Positions 55,277-64,000 of a DNA stretch of 64,000 nucleotides are shown piece by piece. The DNA is from Henriciella mobilis (lineage in GTDB: Bacteria; Pseudomonadota; Alphaproteobacteria; Caulobacterales; Hyphomonadaceae): NCBI RefSeq assembly GCF_003576315.1, contig NZ_QWFZ01000036.1:1-64000 (forward strand), written 5' to 3'. Numbering within the stretch: position 1 is the stretch's first letter; each line of letters begins with the position of its first letter. The notes beneath the pieces are model-generated. The model made no database searches and was not told where the DNA came from. It was given only the letters and a program-made list of their open reading frames with translations. Position numbers and translations under genes: made by a program.

Positions 55277-57846
55277 TGCATCGACTGATTTCCGCGCTCG
55301 CATTCACGCTGTTTGCCAGCAGTTCGTTGGCAGGTGCGGCCAGCGCGCAGGACTATGCCTACACGCTCATTCAGAACGACGAGAATGTCGGCTATCTCCG
55401 CGTCGAGAAGGACGGAGCCTCCGAAACCGTGACCTACCATGTCGATAGCAATGGCCGCGGTCCCAAGCACACAGAATCGATCACGCTGAATGATGCGCAG
55501 CTGCCAGTGAGCTGGACAGTCGAAGGCACATCGCTGATGGGCGCCGGTGTCAACGAGAACTTCGCGCTCAAGGACGGCGTTGCCGTGTGGAGCAGCCAGG
55601 CCGATAGCGGCCGCGAAAGCGTGTCTGAACCGACCCTCTATGCCATCAATGATGGCAGCCCTTGGGCGGATTACGTCTATGCCCGGGCGTTGCTGCAGGA
55701 CGAGGATGGCACATTGCCTGTCCTGCCTTCTGGATCGATATCCCTTGAAAAGATCGATGATGTCTCGATCGATCATGAAGGTGAGACCATCGGCCTGACG
55801 CTTTACCGCCTGTCGGGGATCGATCTCGGCGCTTCGCTGATCGCGCTGGATGAGGACGGCATTTTTTTCACCAACTTCTCGATGATCCGCGATGGCTATG
55901 TCGACCTCCTGCCGCGGTTGCAGTCGATATCGCGGAAAAAGCGTGACGAACGGCTGAGCCGACTTGCCAGAGATCTGCGCCATACATTCGATCAGCCGTT
56001 TGCCATTGCCAATGTCAGGGTTCTCGATCCGATCGATGGCGATCTTGGCGAGCCGGTCATGGTCACCGTCGACGGCAACCGGATCGCATCCATCGAGCCA
56101 TGGTCGGCCGATGCGGTGGTTCAAACTGGCATGAGCGTGTTCGATGGAGAGGGCGGCACGCTGATGCCCGGACTCTGGGACATGCACTCCCATGCCTCGT
56201 CCACTTCAGGCCTCTACTATCTCGCTGCCGGGGTGACCTCCACGCGCGATATGGGCAATGATAATGAGTTCCTGGCCGATCTGCTGGCCAAGCAGGAAAC
56301 AGGCGCTTTGATCGGCCCGCGCATTACCCCAGCCGGGTTCATCGAGGGCCGCAGCCCATACTCGGCGCGCCATGGCATCATCGTCGCGAGCGAGGAAGAA
56401 GCGGTCGATGCGGTGAACTGGTATGCCGACCGGCACTATCCCTTCATCAAGATCTACAACTCGATGACGCCCGCCTGGGTGCCTGCTATGGCAACGGCTG
56501 CGAAGGCGCGGGGTATGCGCGTTATTGGGCACGTCCCAGCCTTCACCAACGCCGATTCCATGATCAAGGCTGGCTACTCGGAAATCACCCATATCAACCA
56601 GTTGATGCTCGGTTGGCTGCTGCAGCCTGGAGAAGATACGCGCACACCGCTGAGGCTGACAGGTATGGCACGCGGGGCTGGTCTCGATCTCCGTGCAGAG
56701 AAAGTTGAGGCGACGATCGCGCTCATGCAGGAAAACTCCGTCGGCGTTGACCCGACAGCGGTCATCCTAGAACGCCTGATGATGAGCCGCGCAGGGCAGG
56801 TTCAGGAGGGCGACGCCGCTTATCTCGACCATATGCCTGTGGGCTATCAACGCTACCGTAAGCGGACATTCGTGACGCTTGAGGATGATGCAGCCGATGC
56901 GGCTTATGTCGAGGGCTTCCAGAGGGTTCTGGACACATTGAAGCTGCTGCACGAGTCCGGCATCCGCATTCTGCCGGGCACCGATGATAAAACGGGTTTC
57001 ACGGTTCATCGGGAGTTGGAGCTCTATGAGAAAGCCGGCATCCCGACAGGGGACGTGCTGCGGATTGGTCTCTGGGGGCCTGCGGAGTATCTCGGTTATG
57101 GTGAAGAACTGGGGACAATCGAACCCGGCAAGCTGGCCGACTTCGCCCTCGTACCCGGTAACCCTCTGGAGAACCTTTCGGCCATCCGCAATCCGCGAAT
57201 GGTCGTCAAGAATGGCGACGCCTACTTCCCGTCCGAAATCTATGAGGCGCTGAGCATCAAGCCGTTTTCAGAACGACCTCAGTTCATCACATCTGATCGC
57301 CTGAGCGCAGAGGAAGTCCAGTCCGTCAGGTATGACGGCGAGCGCGATTACATCAAACACTTTCCCATGCAGGCCGACGGCCTTCCGGTTGATCCGGCCA
57401 CATTGCCATTTTCAGCAGCGGTCCGTGTCGGTGATATCATCTATTTCTCGGGACAGATCGGGCGTGGCGGGGAAACCTTTGAGGATGATGCGCGGCAGGT
57501 CATGGAGACAATCAAGGCACTCGCAGAACGCACCGGCACGGATATGTCCAGTATCTTCAAATGCACGGTGATGATTGACGACATGTCCAAGTGGCCGGCC
57601 TTCAACGAGGTCTACAAGACCTATTTCGAACCGGGGAAGATGCCTGCGCGCAGCGCTTTTGGCGCCGATGGACTGGCGCTCGGCGCGCCAATAGAGGTCG
57701 AGTGCATGGCTTATGCGCCCCAGGTTGCGTCTTCTGCGCTGACAGCGCCGAAAAGTGGCGGTGGCTGGCTGGTCTGGCTGCTGGGTGGGCTTGTCTTACT
57801 GCTGGCGGGTGCGCTCGGTTTCGTGATTGGCCGCCAGCGCGCCTAA
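55273..57846 (+). CDS. Exported amidohydrolase fused to a RidA domain, C-terminal membrane anchor
   Basis: 857 residues with four parts. A signal peptide (1-26) is followed by an unrecognised 225-residue beta-rich domain. The amidohydrolase domain (about 255-680) has metal ligands His305/His307 in WDMHSHAS, then GHVPAF and LPGTDDKTGF. The RidA/YjgF domain (about 708-815) has YFSGQIG, a PARSAF Arg and VECMAYAP. A Gly-Gly-Gly, hydrophobic helix (about 832-850) and a final RQRA follow. RidA proteins hydrolyse reactive imines in the cytoplasm, so an exported copy tied to an amidohydrolase is unusual. The tail resembles GlyGly-CTERM sorting signals. Stop codons overlap the convergent Lrp gene. Confidence 0.87.
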   Translation: MMHRLISALAFTLFASSSLAGAASAQDYAYTLIQNDENVGYLRVEKDGASETVTYHVDSNGRGPKHTESITLNDAQLPVSWTVEGTSLMGAGVNENFALKDGVAVWSSQADSGRESVSEPTLYAINDGSPWADYVYARALLQDEDGTLPVLPSGSISLEKIDDVSIDHEGETIGLTLYRLSGIDLGASLIALDEDGIFFTNFSMIRDGYVDLLPRLQSISRKKRDERLSRLARDLRHTFDQPFAIANVRVLDPIDGDLGEPVMVTVDGNRIASIEPWSADAVVQTGMSVFDGEGGTLMPGLWDMHSHASSTSGLYYLAAGVTSTRDMGNDNEFLADLLAKQETGALIGPRITPAGFIEGRSPYSARHGIIVASEEEAVDAVNWYADRHYPFIKIYNSMTPAWVPAMATAAKARGMRVIGHVPAFTNADSMIKAGYSEITHINQLMLGWLLQPGEDTRTPLRLTGMARGAGLDLRAEKVEATIALMQENSVGVDPTAVILERLMMSRAGQVQEGDAAYLDHMPVGYQRYRKRTFVTLEDDAADAAYVEGFQRVLDTLKLLHESGIRILPGTDDKTGFTVHRELELYEKAGIPTGDVLRIGLWGPAEYLGYGEELGTIEPGKLADFALVPGNPLENLSAIRNPRMVVKNGDAYFPSEIYEALSIKPFSERPQFITSDRLSAEEVQSVRYDGERDYIKHFPMQADGLPVDPATLPFSAAVRVGDIIYFSGQIGRGGETFEDDARQVMETIKALAERTGTDMSSIFKCTVMIDDMSKWPAFNEVYKTYFEPGKMPARSAFGADGLALGAPIEVECMAYAPQVASSALTAPKSGGGWLVWLLGGLVLLLAGALGFVIGRQRA

Positions 57847-58325
57847 AGCGCCATGCTGCCGCGCACGGGGATTGCCGTCGTGGACTTGATCTCACCCAGT
57901 GTCGCTGTCGAATTCACGTTCTCGACGCCCGGCAGGTTAAGCAGGAAATCCATCAGGAATTCCTGGTACCACTTCATCGACTTGGCCTGGATTTTCATCA
58001 GCAGGTCCATCTCACCGAAGATCGAGTAGCATTCGAGAATTTCGGGCGTGTTCTGGATTTTGCGGCTGAAGGTCTCGCGGTCCTTTTCGGACAGTTTAGC
58101 GACCTTCACATAGGCGAAGATATGCAGGCCATAGCCGAGTTTCTCGCGGTCAAGAATGGCTACCTGCGCTTTGATATAGCCCTCATCCTTCAACCGTTGC
58201 AGGCGGCGCCAGCAGGGCGATTGTGACAGGCCGACAATTTCGGCCAGCTCCACGGTTGATATGGAACAGTCTTTCTGGAGCTGTTCCAGAATCTTGATGT
58301 CGAAAATCGAAAGCTCTTCACTCAT
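57843..58325 (-). CDS. Lrp/AsnC-family transcriptional regulator
   Basis: 160 residues. The helix-turn-helix (about 6-60: SIFDIKILEQLQKDCSIS, then LSQSPCWRRLQRLKDEGYI) and the RAM effector domain with GEMDLLMKI and LPGVENVNSTATL are clear. Such regulators sense amino acids. Placed at the end of the peptide island, it may control the peptidase, permease and aminotransferase genes. Confidence 0.93.
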   Translation of the reverse strand: MSEELSIFDIKILEQLQKDCSISTVELAEIVGLSQSPCWRRLQRLKDEGYIKAQVAILDREKLGYGLHIFAYVKVAKLSEKDRETFSRKIQNTPEILECYSIFGEMDLLMKIQAKSMKWYQEFLMDFLLNLPGVENVNSTATLGEIKSTTAIPVRGSMAL

Positions 58326-58444
58326 GCGAATAGCTTATCCAGTTTTTTGGAAATTCCAAGCACGTTTTCGCGCAATGTCGGTTGTGGTTGGGTTCTTTTA
58401 TTTTGTATGAGGTGGGGCGAGCGTTAGCCCAATTGGTTGCGTTC

Positions 58445-59923
58445 TTATTCGGCAGCACTGGCTTCGAGGCGGGTTTTGCCGGAACCCGGTGTGAGGGATC
58501 TGGCGAAGAGTCCGATGGCGAAAAGGACGAAAATTGTCGAGGTTATCCAAGTATAGGGGTTGCCGTAATTTTCAGCATGAATGGCAGCATGAAGGGCGAC
58601 ATTCGCAAGAAGCGCGATCCAAAGCAGCATACGCAGGATTTGACCGACACGAATGTGGTCGGCAAGCAGCCCACCGCCTACTGCCAGGACAAGGCCTCCG
58701 CCCCAGAACAGCACCGGCAGCCAGGTGCCGCTGATCCCCATCAGACTGGCCATCAGCGTAAGGGTGAAGAGGGCAGGCGTGCCCCAGACGAGCGCCGACC
58801 AGGCGGAGAATAACCGCGGCATGGCGGCGCCGCGTTCGGCCCACTTCAGGAAGTAGATATTCATTCCCGCTGCAATGATAATGCAGAGCGCAGTGCCGAA
58901 CAGGGCGTAGGCGAGCTTCACTGCGAGGCCGCCAAAATCACCGAAGTGTAGGCGATAGACGGAAGAGGCGATTTGCTGGCCCGCCTCACCGTCGGACGCG
59001 CCCTCATGCCCCATGAGATTGCCACTGGCGTCGAAATTGTAGGTTTCGCCATAGATCAGCCGGTCATGGTGTTCGCCGTAGATGGAGACGTGCTGGCCTG
59101 CCGTGCCGGGGTCGTGCAGGACAACCAGGAACGGGTCGGCATCAGGCGCAACTTCGGGCATGGCGGCCAGCGCGGCGCCGATATCGGCCAGGCCGGCCGG
59201 GGATGCATCGGGGGGCGGTTCTTCGCCAAAGATGGCTTCTACGAGTGGCCGGGTGTTGCCGTCGAAATTCGTCTGCGCAAGCACCAGGACGATGACACTG
59301 AACAGGCCAATCATCGCGCCTGTCGCGGCCACGCCGATGGTAAAAGGGGATGTCCAGACGCTGAGCCGGTTATGCAGGTCTGCCTGGACAATTCTGGCCT
59401 GCCCCTTGCGGCGCAGCCGAAACGCATCTCGGAAGATGCGGGGATGAGCGAGGAAGCCGGAAATGGCCATCGCGACCAGCATTACGCCAAGAATGGCTAC
59501 GACGATCATGCCGAAGCTTGTGGGCAAGTTCAGGTAATAGTGAAGGTGTATCAGGAAGTCGTTCCACGGTGTCTCGTAGTTGCCGGTCAGGGCGCCTTCC
59601 GTATTCGCCGTTGCGAGGCCATCATCCCCTCCCGCCACGAAGCGGGGCCAGTTGTCGCGCGGTAGGTAGAGGTAAATGTGCGACGTGTCCGGCTGTGTGG
59701 CGATGACCCGTTCGGCGCTGGCTTGTGCTGCTTCGGGTGTTACTGCCAGCACGGGCGCGGTCGGGCGCTCCCACCAGCCAATCTCATCCTCGAACACTGC
59801 AACCGTTCCGCTCAGGCAGACGATGAACATCACGGCGCTGACCAAAAGTCCCATGACCGAGTGAGCAGAGAGAGAGCGATCCACAAGCCGTTTGTTGGCT
59901 TTTGGCCAGATGGAAGAAGCCAT
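58445..59923 (-). CDS. PepSY-domain membrane protein
   Basis: 492 residues. The first helix has LSAHSVMGLLVSAVMFIVCLSGTVAVF with the HxxxG signature of PepSY-associated transmembrane proteins, followed by periplasmic PepSY repeats and about seven further helices, including LHYYLNLPTSFG and the HNRLSVWTSPF segment. Proteins of this type are often encoded beside siderophore receptors and are thought to reduce or process ferric siderophores. It is the last gene of the iron operon, 12 bases after the small membrane protein gene. Confidence 0.88.
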   Translation of the reverse strand: MASSIWPKANKRLVDRSLSAHSVMGLLVSAVMFIVCLSGTVAVFEDEIGWWERPTAPVLAVTPEAAQASAERVIATQPDTSHIYLYLPRDNWPRFVAGGDDGLATANTEGALTGNYETPWNDFLIHLHYYLNLPTSFGMIVVAILGVMLVAMAISGFLAHPRIFRDAFRLRRKGQARIVQADLHNRLSVWTSPFTIGVAATGAMIGLFSVIVLVLAQTNFDGNTRPLVEAIFGEEPPPDASPAGLADIGAALAAMPEVAPDADPFLVVLHDPGTAGQHVSIYGEHHDRLIYGETYNFDASGNLMGHEGASDGEAGQQIASSVYRLHFGDFGGLAVKLAYALFGTALCIIIAAGMNIYFLKWAERGAAMPRLFSAWSALVWGTPALFTLTLMASLMGISGTWLPVLFWGGGLVLAVGGGLLADHIRVGQILRMLLWIALLANVALHAAIHAENYGNPYTWITSTIFVLFAIGLFARSLTPGSGKTRLEASAAE

Positions 59924-59935
59924 GGCGTTTATTCC

Positions 59936-60511
59936 TCAGATGAAGGCGAAGGTCGCAGTCGCGATGAGGGCGAGGCCGGCATAGGCTGATCGGCGCCCGG
60001 TGCGTGGCTCGATGAGCAGCGAAACCGACAAGACAGCCCAGAGCAGGACCGCAGCCAGGATCGCTATCACGCCTGCGGTTGCCGGGCTGCCATTTTCGGG
60101 ACGGATGATGCGGAACAGGACAGACGATCCAAAAAGAGCGATCGCACCAGCGACCGGTCCTGTAAGGATAAACGTCCATATCCCCGACAGGCTGGCACGT
60201 ACGGGGCGCCGAATGGGCCCGGCTTCCCCGGCTGGGCGGCGCCGTCGAACGCCCATTGGTGGTGCGATTCCGCCTAGTAGGGGTGCGGTGAGGAATATAG
60301 TCACCCCGGCCATCGCGATGACGATGACCTGAGCGGCACCGCGGTCGCCATTGGCAAGACAGGCCATTACCAAGCCGCCGGAAAGCAGCGCCCATCCAGC
60401 ACCTATCACCCAAGGGCGACCGGGCCGTTTCCAGGCAAAAAAGAGCAAGGCGAGACCGGCGAGACTCGCCATTCCCGCGCCCGTCATCATGGACCAGTCC
60501 GCTGTCGTCAT
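59936..60511 (-). CDS. Small membrane protein of the iron operon, function unknown
   Basis: 191 residues with about six hydrophobic helices (GAGMASLAGLALLFFAW, VIGAGWALLSGGLVMACL and others) and an Arg-rich cytoplasmic loop (about 88-105). I do not recognise a family, though small multi-helix proteins are common between siderophore receptor and PepSY genes. It is separated by 12 and 16 bases from its neighbours and is surely co-transcribed with them. Confidence 0.75.
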   Translation of the reverse strand: MTTADWSMMTGAGMASLAGLALLFFAWKRPGRPWVIGAGWALLSGGLVMACLANGDRGAAQVIVIAMAGVTIFLTAPLLGGIAPPMGVRRRRPAGEAGPIRRPVRASLSGIWTFILTGPVAGAIALFGSSVLFRIIRPENGSPATAGVIAILAAVLLWAVLSVSLLIEPRTGRRSAYAGLALIATATFAFI

Positions 60512-60527
60512 GTCGCCCCCGCCCGGA

Positions 60528-62693
60528 TTAGAACTTGTAACGGAGGTTGGCGACCACGGTCCGGCGCAAGCCGGGGAAGCAGTCGCCGCGCGTCAGGCAG
60601 CCAGTGAGGTATTCCTCATCGGTGACGTTGCGCGCGTTGACAGCGAGATCCCACTGATCCCATTCATAGCCGACCATCAGGTCACCAAGCGTGTAGTCCG
60701 GCGTGACATATCGGACGGTGCCGTTTTCCGAGACGGTTTCGCCGACATAGCGGATGCCCGCGCCAGCCTTGAAACCTTCCAGCGGACCATCTGGTCGCCA
60801 GGTCGTCCAGAAGGAGGCCTGGGTTTCCGGAATAGCGGCCAGCTTGAAGCCGTTCGGATCTTCGGCATCAATCGTTGAAGCTGCGGCCTGGACGAATATC
60901 TCGTCTAACTGCAGGCGGCCTTCGACCTCGAAACCTTTAAGGGTGGAGATGCCTTGTTGCTGCGAGGCGTTGCCGGGCAGGCCGTTCGGGTTGGGAAGGT
61001 TCGAAATCTCGATGTCGTAATACGCCGCCGTGATCAGGCCGGGGATACCGCGCGGTTCGTATTTGAAGCCGACTTCATACTGTCGGGCTTCCTGTGGATC
61101 GAACTGGTTGCCCTGATTATCCGTGCCGACCACAGTCTCGAAGGATTCCGAGTAGCTCACATAAGGGGCGAGGCCGTTGTCGAAGCGATAGAGCGCCCCG
61201 ACACTGGTGGAAATTGCATCGTCGTCCTGGGTGGATGCGCCATTGTCATTCTCGACCCGGTCCGCGCGCACGCCAGCCGTGAAACGCCATTTGCCGACAG
61301 AGATCTGATCGGAGACGTAGATGCCCGTGTCCTGCACCTTTTCCGCCGGCGTATCGTTCAGGAGGGCGTCGAACACGCTCTGGTCAGGATAGTTGCCATA
61401 GACCGGATTTTTCAGGTCCAGCACATAGCGGAAATCGCCAGCCAGCGCACCGCCGCCATAGATGCGGGCCGTGTCGCTGTCGGTCTCCACATCCTGGTAC
61501 TGAATTCCGGCAAGGATATCGTGCTCAAGAACCCCTGTGGTGAAGCTGCCGCGCAGGCGGATGTCGCCGGCGAGCTGGTCGAAGGTGTTGTCGCCTTGAT
61601 AGAAGGTACGCGGTACGGTCGTGTCAGTGAAGGTCAGGCCCTGCGCGTCGGCTGCGGCCTGCAGCGCCGGATTGGCCGCAAGAATGTCATTGAGGTACCG
61701 GCTCTGTCCGGCGCCGGTAAAGGTTGGCCAGGCCTGGTGATAGTCAGCCTCACCAGAGCGCCACAGCGCGGTGCCTTCGATCGTGAGAGTGTCATTGATC
61801 CGGTGTTCGCCGAGCAGTGTCAGCTGCTGGGACTCGGTGTCATAGCGGTTAAAGCCAGGCTCGCCAGCGTACACTTCGTAGTCCAGATTGGACCCGTCAT
61901 TGAGCGGAAAGAGCGTTCCTTCGACCGGTATGAACTGGGCCGCCGCATCGCTTTCTGTGTCCTGCACCAGGCCGATCAGCGTGAACCTGGTGTCCGGTGT
62001 CGGCAGCCATGAGAGCGACGGCATGAGCACGGTTGTTGTCTCATCGACTGGATCAACCTGCGTACCTGTATCGCGATACAGGCCGACCATCCGGAAGAGC
62101 AGCTTTCCGTCCGTCCCGGCGACGGGACCAGTCACGTCGCCGGCGACCTGGTAACGGTCAAAATTGCCGATCTCGGCCTGCAGCTCGCCGCCAAAGGTTT
62201 CGCGCGGTGTTTTCGAGACATAGTTCACGATACCGCCAGGCGAGCCTTGCCCATAAAGCACAGAGGCGGGTCCCTTCAGCACTTCGACCTGTTCGATCGT
62301 GTAGGTGTCGGCACGTGTTGAATTGTAGCTGCCGAACAGTTCCTGGATGGAATCGCGGTAGCGAGGCAGTTCAAGTCCGCGGGATTGCGGAAAGTCGCCG
62401 CGCGTCGAGAAGCCGTACGGCTCGGCTGTCACGCCCGACACGTAGGTCAGCACCTGCGAAAGGCTCAGCGCGCCCTTGTCGATAAACATCTCCGCGGTCT
62501 CGACCGATAGGGAGCGCGCTGTCTCGACAATGGGCGTGTCGCTCTTTGTCGCGCCGAAGGACGTGATGCCGGTGACGACGACCGTTTCCTGCCGGCTTTC
62601 CGTCTCAGGCGAGGCGCCAGAGTCCTGCGCTGCTGCGATTGTCGTTGCGCTTGCGGAAATCATGAGTGTTGCGATCAGCCGGCTGACGGTCAT
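60528..62693 (-). CDS. TonB-dependent siderophore receptor
   Basis: 721 residues. A signal peptide is followed by RQETVVVTGITSFGATKSDTPIVET, a plug domain with YGQGSPGGIVNYVSKTP (about residues 145-165) and a barrel ending in VVANLRYKF. The plug and the length are those of hydroxamate-type siderophore receptors. A Fur-like site 27 bases upstream supports iron control. It is the first gene of a three-gene operon with the small membrane protein and PepSY genes. Confidence 0.94.
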   Translation of the reverse strand: MTVSRLIATLMISASATTIAAAQDSGASPETESRQETVVVTGITSFGATKSDTPIVETARSLSVETAEMFIDKGALSLSQVLTYVSGVTAEPYGFSTRGDFPQSRGLELPRYRDSIQELFGSYNSTRADTYTIEQVEVLKGPASVLYGQGSPGGIVNYVSKTPRETFGGELQAEIGNFDRYQVAGDVTGPVAGTDGKLLFRMVGLYRDTGTQVDPVDETTTVLMPSLSWLPTPDTRFTLIGLVQDTESDAAAQFIPVEGTLFPLNDGSNLDYEVYAGEPGFNRYDTESQQLTLLGEHRINDTLTIEGTALWRSGEADYHQAWPTFTGAGQSRYLNDILAANPALQAAADAQGLTFTDTTVPRTFYQGDNTFDQLAGDIRLRGSFTTGVLEHDILAGIQYQDVETDSDTARIYGGGALAGDFRYVLDLKNPVYGNYPDQSVFDALLNDTPAEKVQDTGIYVSDQISVGKWRFTAGVRADRVENDNGASTQDDDAISTSVGALYRFDNGLAPYVSYSESFETVVGTDNQGNQFDPQEARQYEVGFKYEPRGIPGLITAAYYDIEISNLPNPNGLPGNASQQQGISTLKGFEVEGRLQLDEIFVQAAASTIDAEDPNGFKLAAIPETQASFWTTWRPDGPLEGFKAGAGIRYVGETVSENGTVRYVTPDYTLGDLMVGYEWDQWDLAVNARNVTDEEYLTGCLTRGDCFPGLRRTVVANLRYKF

Positions 62694-62719
62694 GGAGGCC
62701 CCGTATTCCTAAATGTACA

Positions 62720-62734
62720 TGAGAATGAATTGCA
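62720..62734. promoter_or_regulatory. Candidate Fur box before the siderophore receptor gene
   Basis: On the minus strand it reads TGCAATT-C-ATTCTCA; the second half matches the 7-1-7 Fur consensus ATTATCA in six of seven bases, the first half only partly. It lies 27 bases upstream of the receptor start. A further dyad TTGCGA-N11-TCGCAA is at 62762-62784. Confidence 0.45.
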
Positions 62735-62967
62735 GATGAGCCGCGCCTAAGGGCTTTGAACTTGCGAGTCAATCGCATTCGCAAAATTTATCACGGCCGG
62801 TGCGTCTCTTTCCTTGGAGCTTGCTGGCATGGCCCAATGCGCTGCATCTGCTTCACATCCGGCATTCTCCCTATTGTGGTGTTGTCATGAAGGCGTGCTT
62901 TGTTGACGCTTGCGGCTGCATGTTTCTTGCAGCCTCATGTCGATTGAATTCCGGCCGGGACGGAGGA

Positions 62968-63699
62968 ATGAAAACAAGCGACGATCCCAAGACGAGCGGT
63001 ACGACGTTCGACGTGAAGCAGCTGACCCGCGTCTATGGCGAGGGTCCGGCAGCCGTGCACGCGTTGCGCGGCGTCGATCTGCAAATTCCAAAGGGTGATC
63101 TGGTCGTCTTGCTCGGGGCGTCCGGTTCGGGCAAGTCCACCTTGCTCAACATCCTTGGCGGGCTCGACCGCGCGACTGATGGCCAGGCCCACTTCTTCGA
63201 CAAGGATCTGACGGCGATGTCGGATGCGCAGCTGACGCGCTACCGGCGACACCATGTCGGCTTCGTCTTCCAGTTCTATAATCTGATGCCGAGCCTCACA
63301 GCTCACGAGAATGTCGACCTCGTCACCGAGATTTCCGACAATCCCATGCCCGCCGATGAGGCGCTTGATCTGGTTGGCCTGTCTCACCGCCAGGACCATT
63401 TCCCCGCCGAGATGTCAGGCGGCGAACAGCAGCGTGTCGCGATTGCGCGGGCGATCGCCAAGCGCCCCACCGTCCTTTTCTGCGACGAGCCCACCGGCGC
63501 GCTGGATTCAACAACAGGCCGCCAGGTTCTGAGGGTGATCCAGGATGTGAATGCCAATCTCGGGACCACGGTCATGATCGTAACCCATGCCGCGGCCACG
63601 GCAGCGATGGCGCACCGGGTCATCCACATGGCTGACGGCGCTGTCCGGGAAGTCATCGAGAACGAGACGCGCTTGTCGGCCGAGGAGATCGAGTGGTGA
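62968..63699 (+). CDS. ABC transporter ATP-binding protein (MacB/LolD/DevA type)
   Basis: 243 residues from the ATG at 62968 (GGAGGA directly upstream). Longer in-frame starts add Cys-rich sequence not typical of the family. Walker A is GASGSGKST (about 50-58), the Q-loop is FVFQFYNLMP, the signature is MSGGEQQRVAIARA and Walker B is VLFCDEP. It pairs with the FtsX-type permease gene that follows with a four-base overlap; such pairs export or extract lipids, peptides or lipoproteins. It is divergent from the iron operon. Confidence 0.93.
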   Translation: MKTSDDPKTSGTTFDVKQLTRVYGEGPAAVHALRGVDLQIPKGDLVVLLGASGSGKSTLLNILGGLDRATDGQAHFFDKDLTAMSDAQLTRYRRHHVGFVFQFYNLMPSLTAHENVDLVTEISDNPMPADEALDLVGLSHRQDHFPAEMSGGEQQRVAIARAIAKRPTVLFCDEPTGALDSTTGRQVLRVIQDVNANLGTTVMIVTHAAATAAMAHRVIHMADGAVREVIENETRLSAEEIEW

Positions 63700-64000
63700 G
63701 CCCGCTCGACCGCAAGCTGCTCCGCGACCTTTGGCGGATGAAACTGCAATCCTTCGCGATCGCGCTTGTGATTGCCGTCGGGGTGCTGCTGCTTGTTATG
63801 ATGGATGGCCTGGTCAATTCGCTCGCCCAGACGCGCGATGCCTATTATGACCGCTACCGGCTGGCAGAGGTGTTCGCCCCGGTGAAGCGGGCACCCGATC
63901 ATCTGCTCGACCGCATTGCCGCCATTCCCGGCGTCTCGGCTGTAGAGGGCAGGGTGGTTGGCGGGGCCCTGGTCGATGTCGAGGGCCAGACCGTGCAGGT
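63696..64000 (+). CDS. FtsX-type ABC transporter permease, N-terminal part
   Basis: The gene starts with GTG at 63696, overlapping the ATPase stop, and runs off the window after 101 codons. A short basic lead (LDRKLLRDLWRMK) precedes the first helix (SFAIALVIAVGVLLLVMM). A periplasmic domain begins with the conserved ACR-like LDRIAAIPGVSAVEGRVVGG. This fits the MacB/FtsX permease superfamily. Confidence 0.88.
   Translation, partial: MSPLDRKLLRDLWRMKLQSFAIALVIAVGVLLLVMMDGLVNSLAQTRDAYYDRYRLAEVFAPVKRAPDHLLDRIAAIPGVSAVEGRVVGGALVDVEGQTVQ

Overview
This 64-kb window is a G+C-rich, densely packed bacterial chromosome segment. Three large TonB-dependent receptors, many signal-peptide lipoproteins, ATGA-type overlapping operons and the gene repertoire suggest a marine-type alphaproteobacterium of the Hyphomonas/Maricaulis kind. 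That placement is an inference from gene content, because there is no rRNA or tRNA marker. No CRISPR array, transposase, integrase or prophage gene was seen.

Layout. (A) 1-5640: the tail of an unidentified gene, a REP-like palindrome and a 46-bp tandem repeat. These are followed by a two-component system (7-helix-type sensor kinase plus NarL/LuxR-type regulator) between two exported proteins. One is a cysteine-repeat protein and the other a small lipoprotein. Each has upstream the same palindrome, TGGGTA-N4-TACCCA, so the four genes look like one small regulon. (B) 5680-14790: a ten-gene, tightly overlapping minus-strand operon for uric acid catabolism (uraH, FAD enzyme, uraD, hpxZ, puuE, pucG-like aminotransferase, allantoate amidohydrolase-like, hpxW, hpxY, hpxX). 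No classical uricase is present and the FAD enzyme sits in its place. (C) 15030-26460: a LysR regulator, an SBF-type transporter, xdhABC for xanthine oxidation, two NCS2 purine permeases and an 8-oxoguanine deaminase. (D) 26560-38570: a purine salvage island with a TonB receptor, two exported nucleosidase-like lipoproteins, a LOG-family phosphoribohydrolase, guanine deaminase, exported adenosine deaminase, a 2OG dioxygenase and a CNT nucleoside transporter. (E) 38570-58330: an exported peptide-degrading island with two divergent M61-like lipoprotein peptidases, a PLP aminotransferase, an APC permease and a TonB receptor. It continues with three S10 serine carboxypeptidase lipoproteins, an ornithine-cyclodeaminase-family reductase, a Tat-exported class V PLP enzyme, an amidohydrolase-RidA fusion and an Lrp regulator. 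(F) 58440-62740: an iron-uptake operon (siderophore receptor, small membrane protein, PepSY protein) with a Fur-like site. (G) 62960-end: an ABC exporter ATPase and the start of its FtsX-type permease.

Together B-D describe a complete route from outer-membrane capture of nucleosides to glyoxylate/oxamate-level products. Surface lipoproteins would free the bases, permeases import them, deaminases and Xdh give urate, and the hpx operon finishes. Island E looks like the matching route for peptides and amino acids, with several enzymes able to make or remove imines. The most interesting candidates are the operator-linked two-component/cysteine-repeat regulon, the nucleosidase lipoproteins, the uricase substitute and the exported amidohydrolase-RidA fusion.
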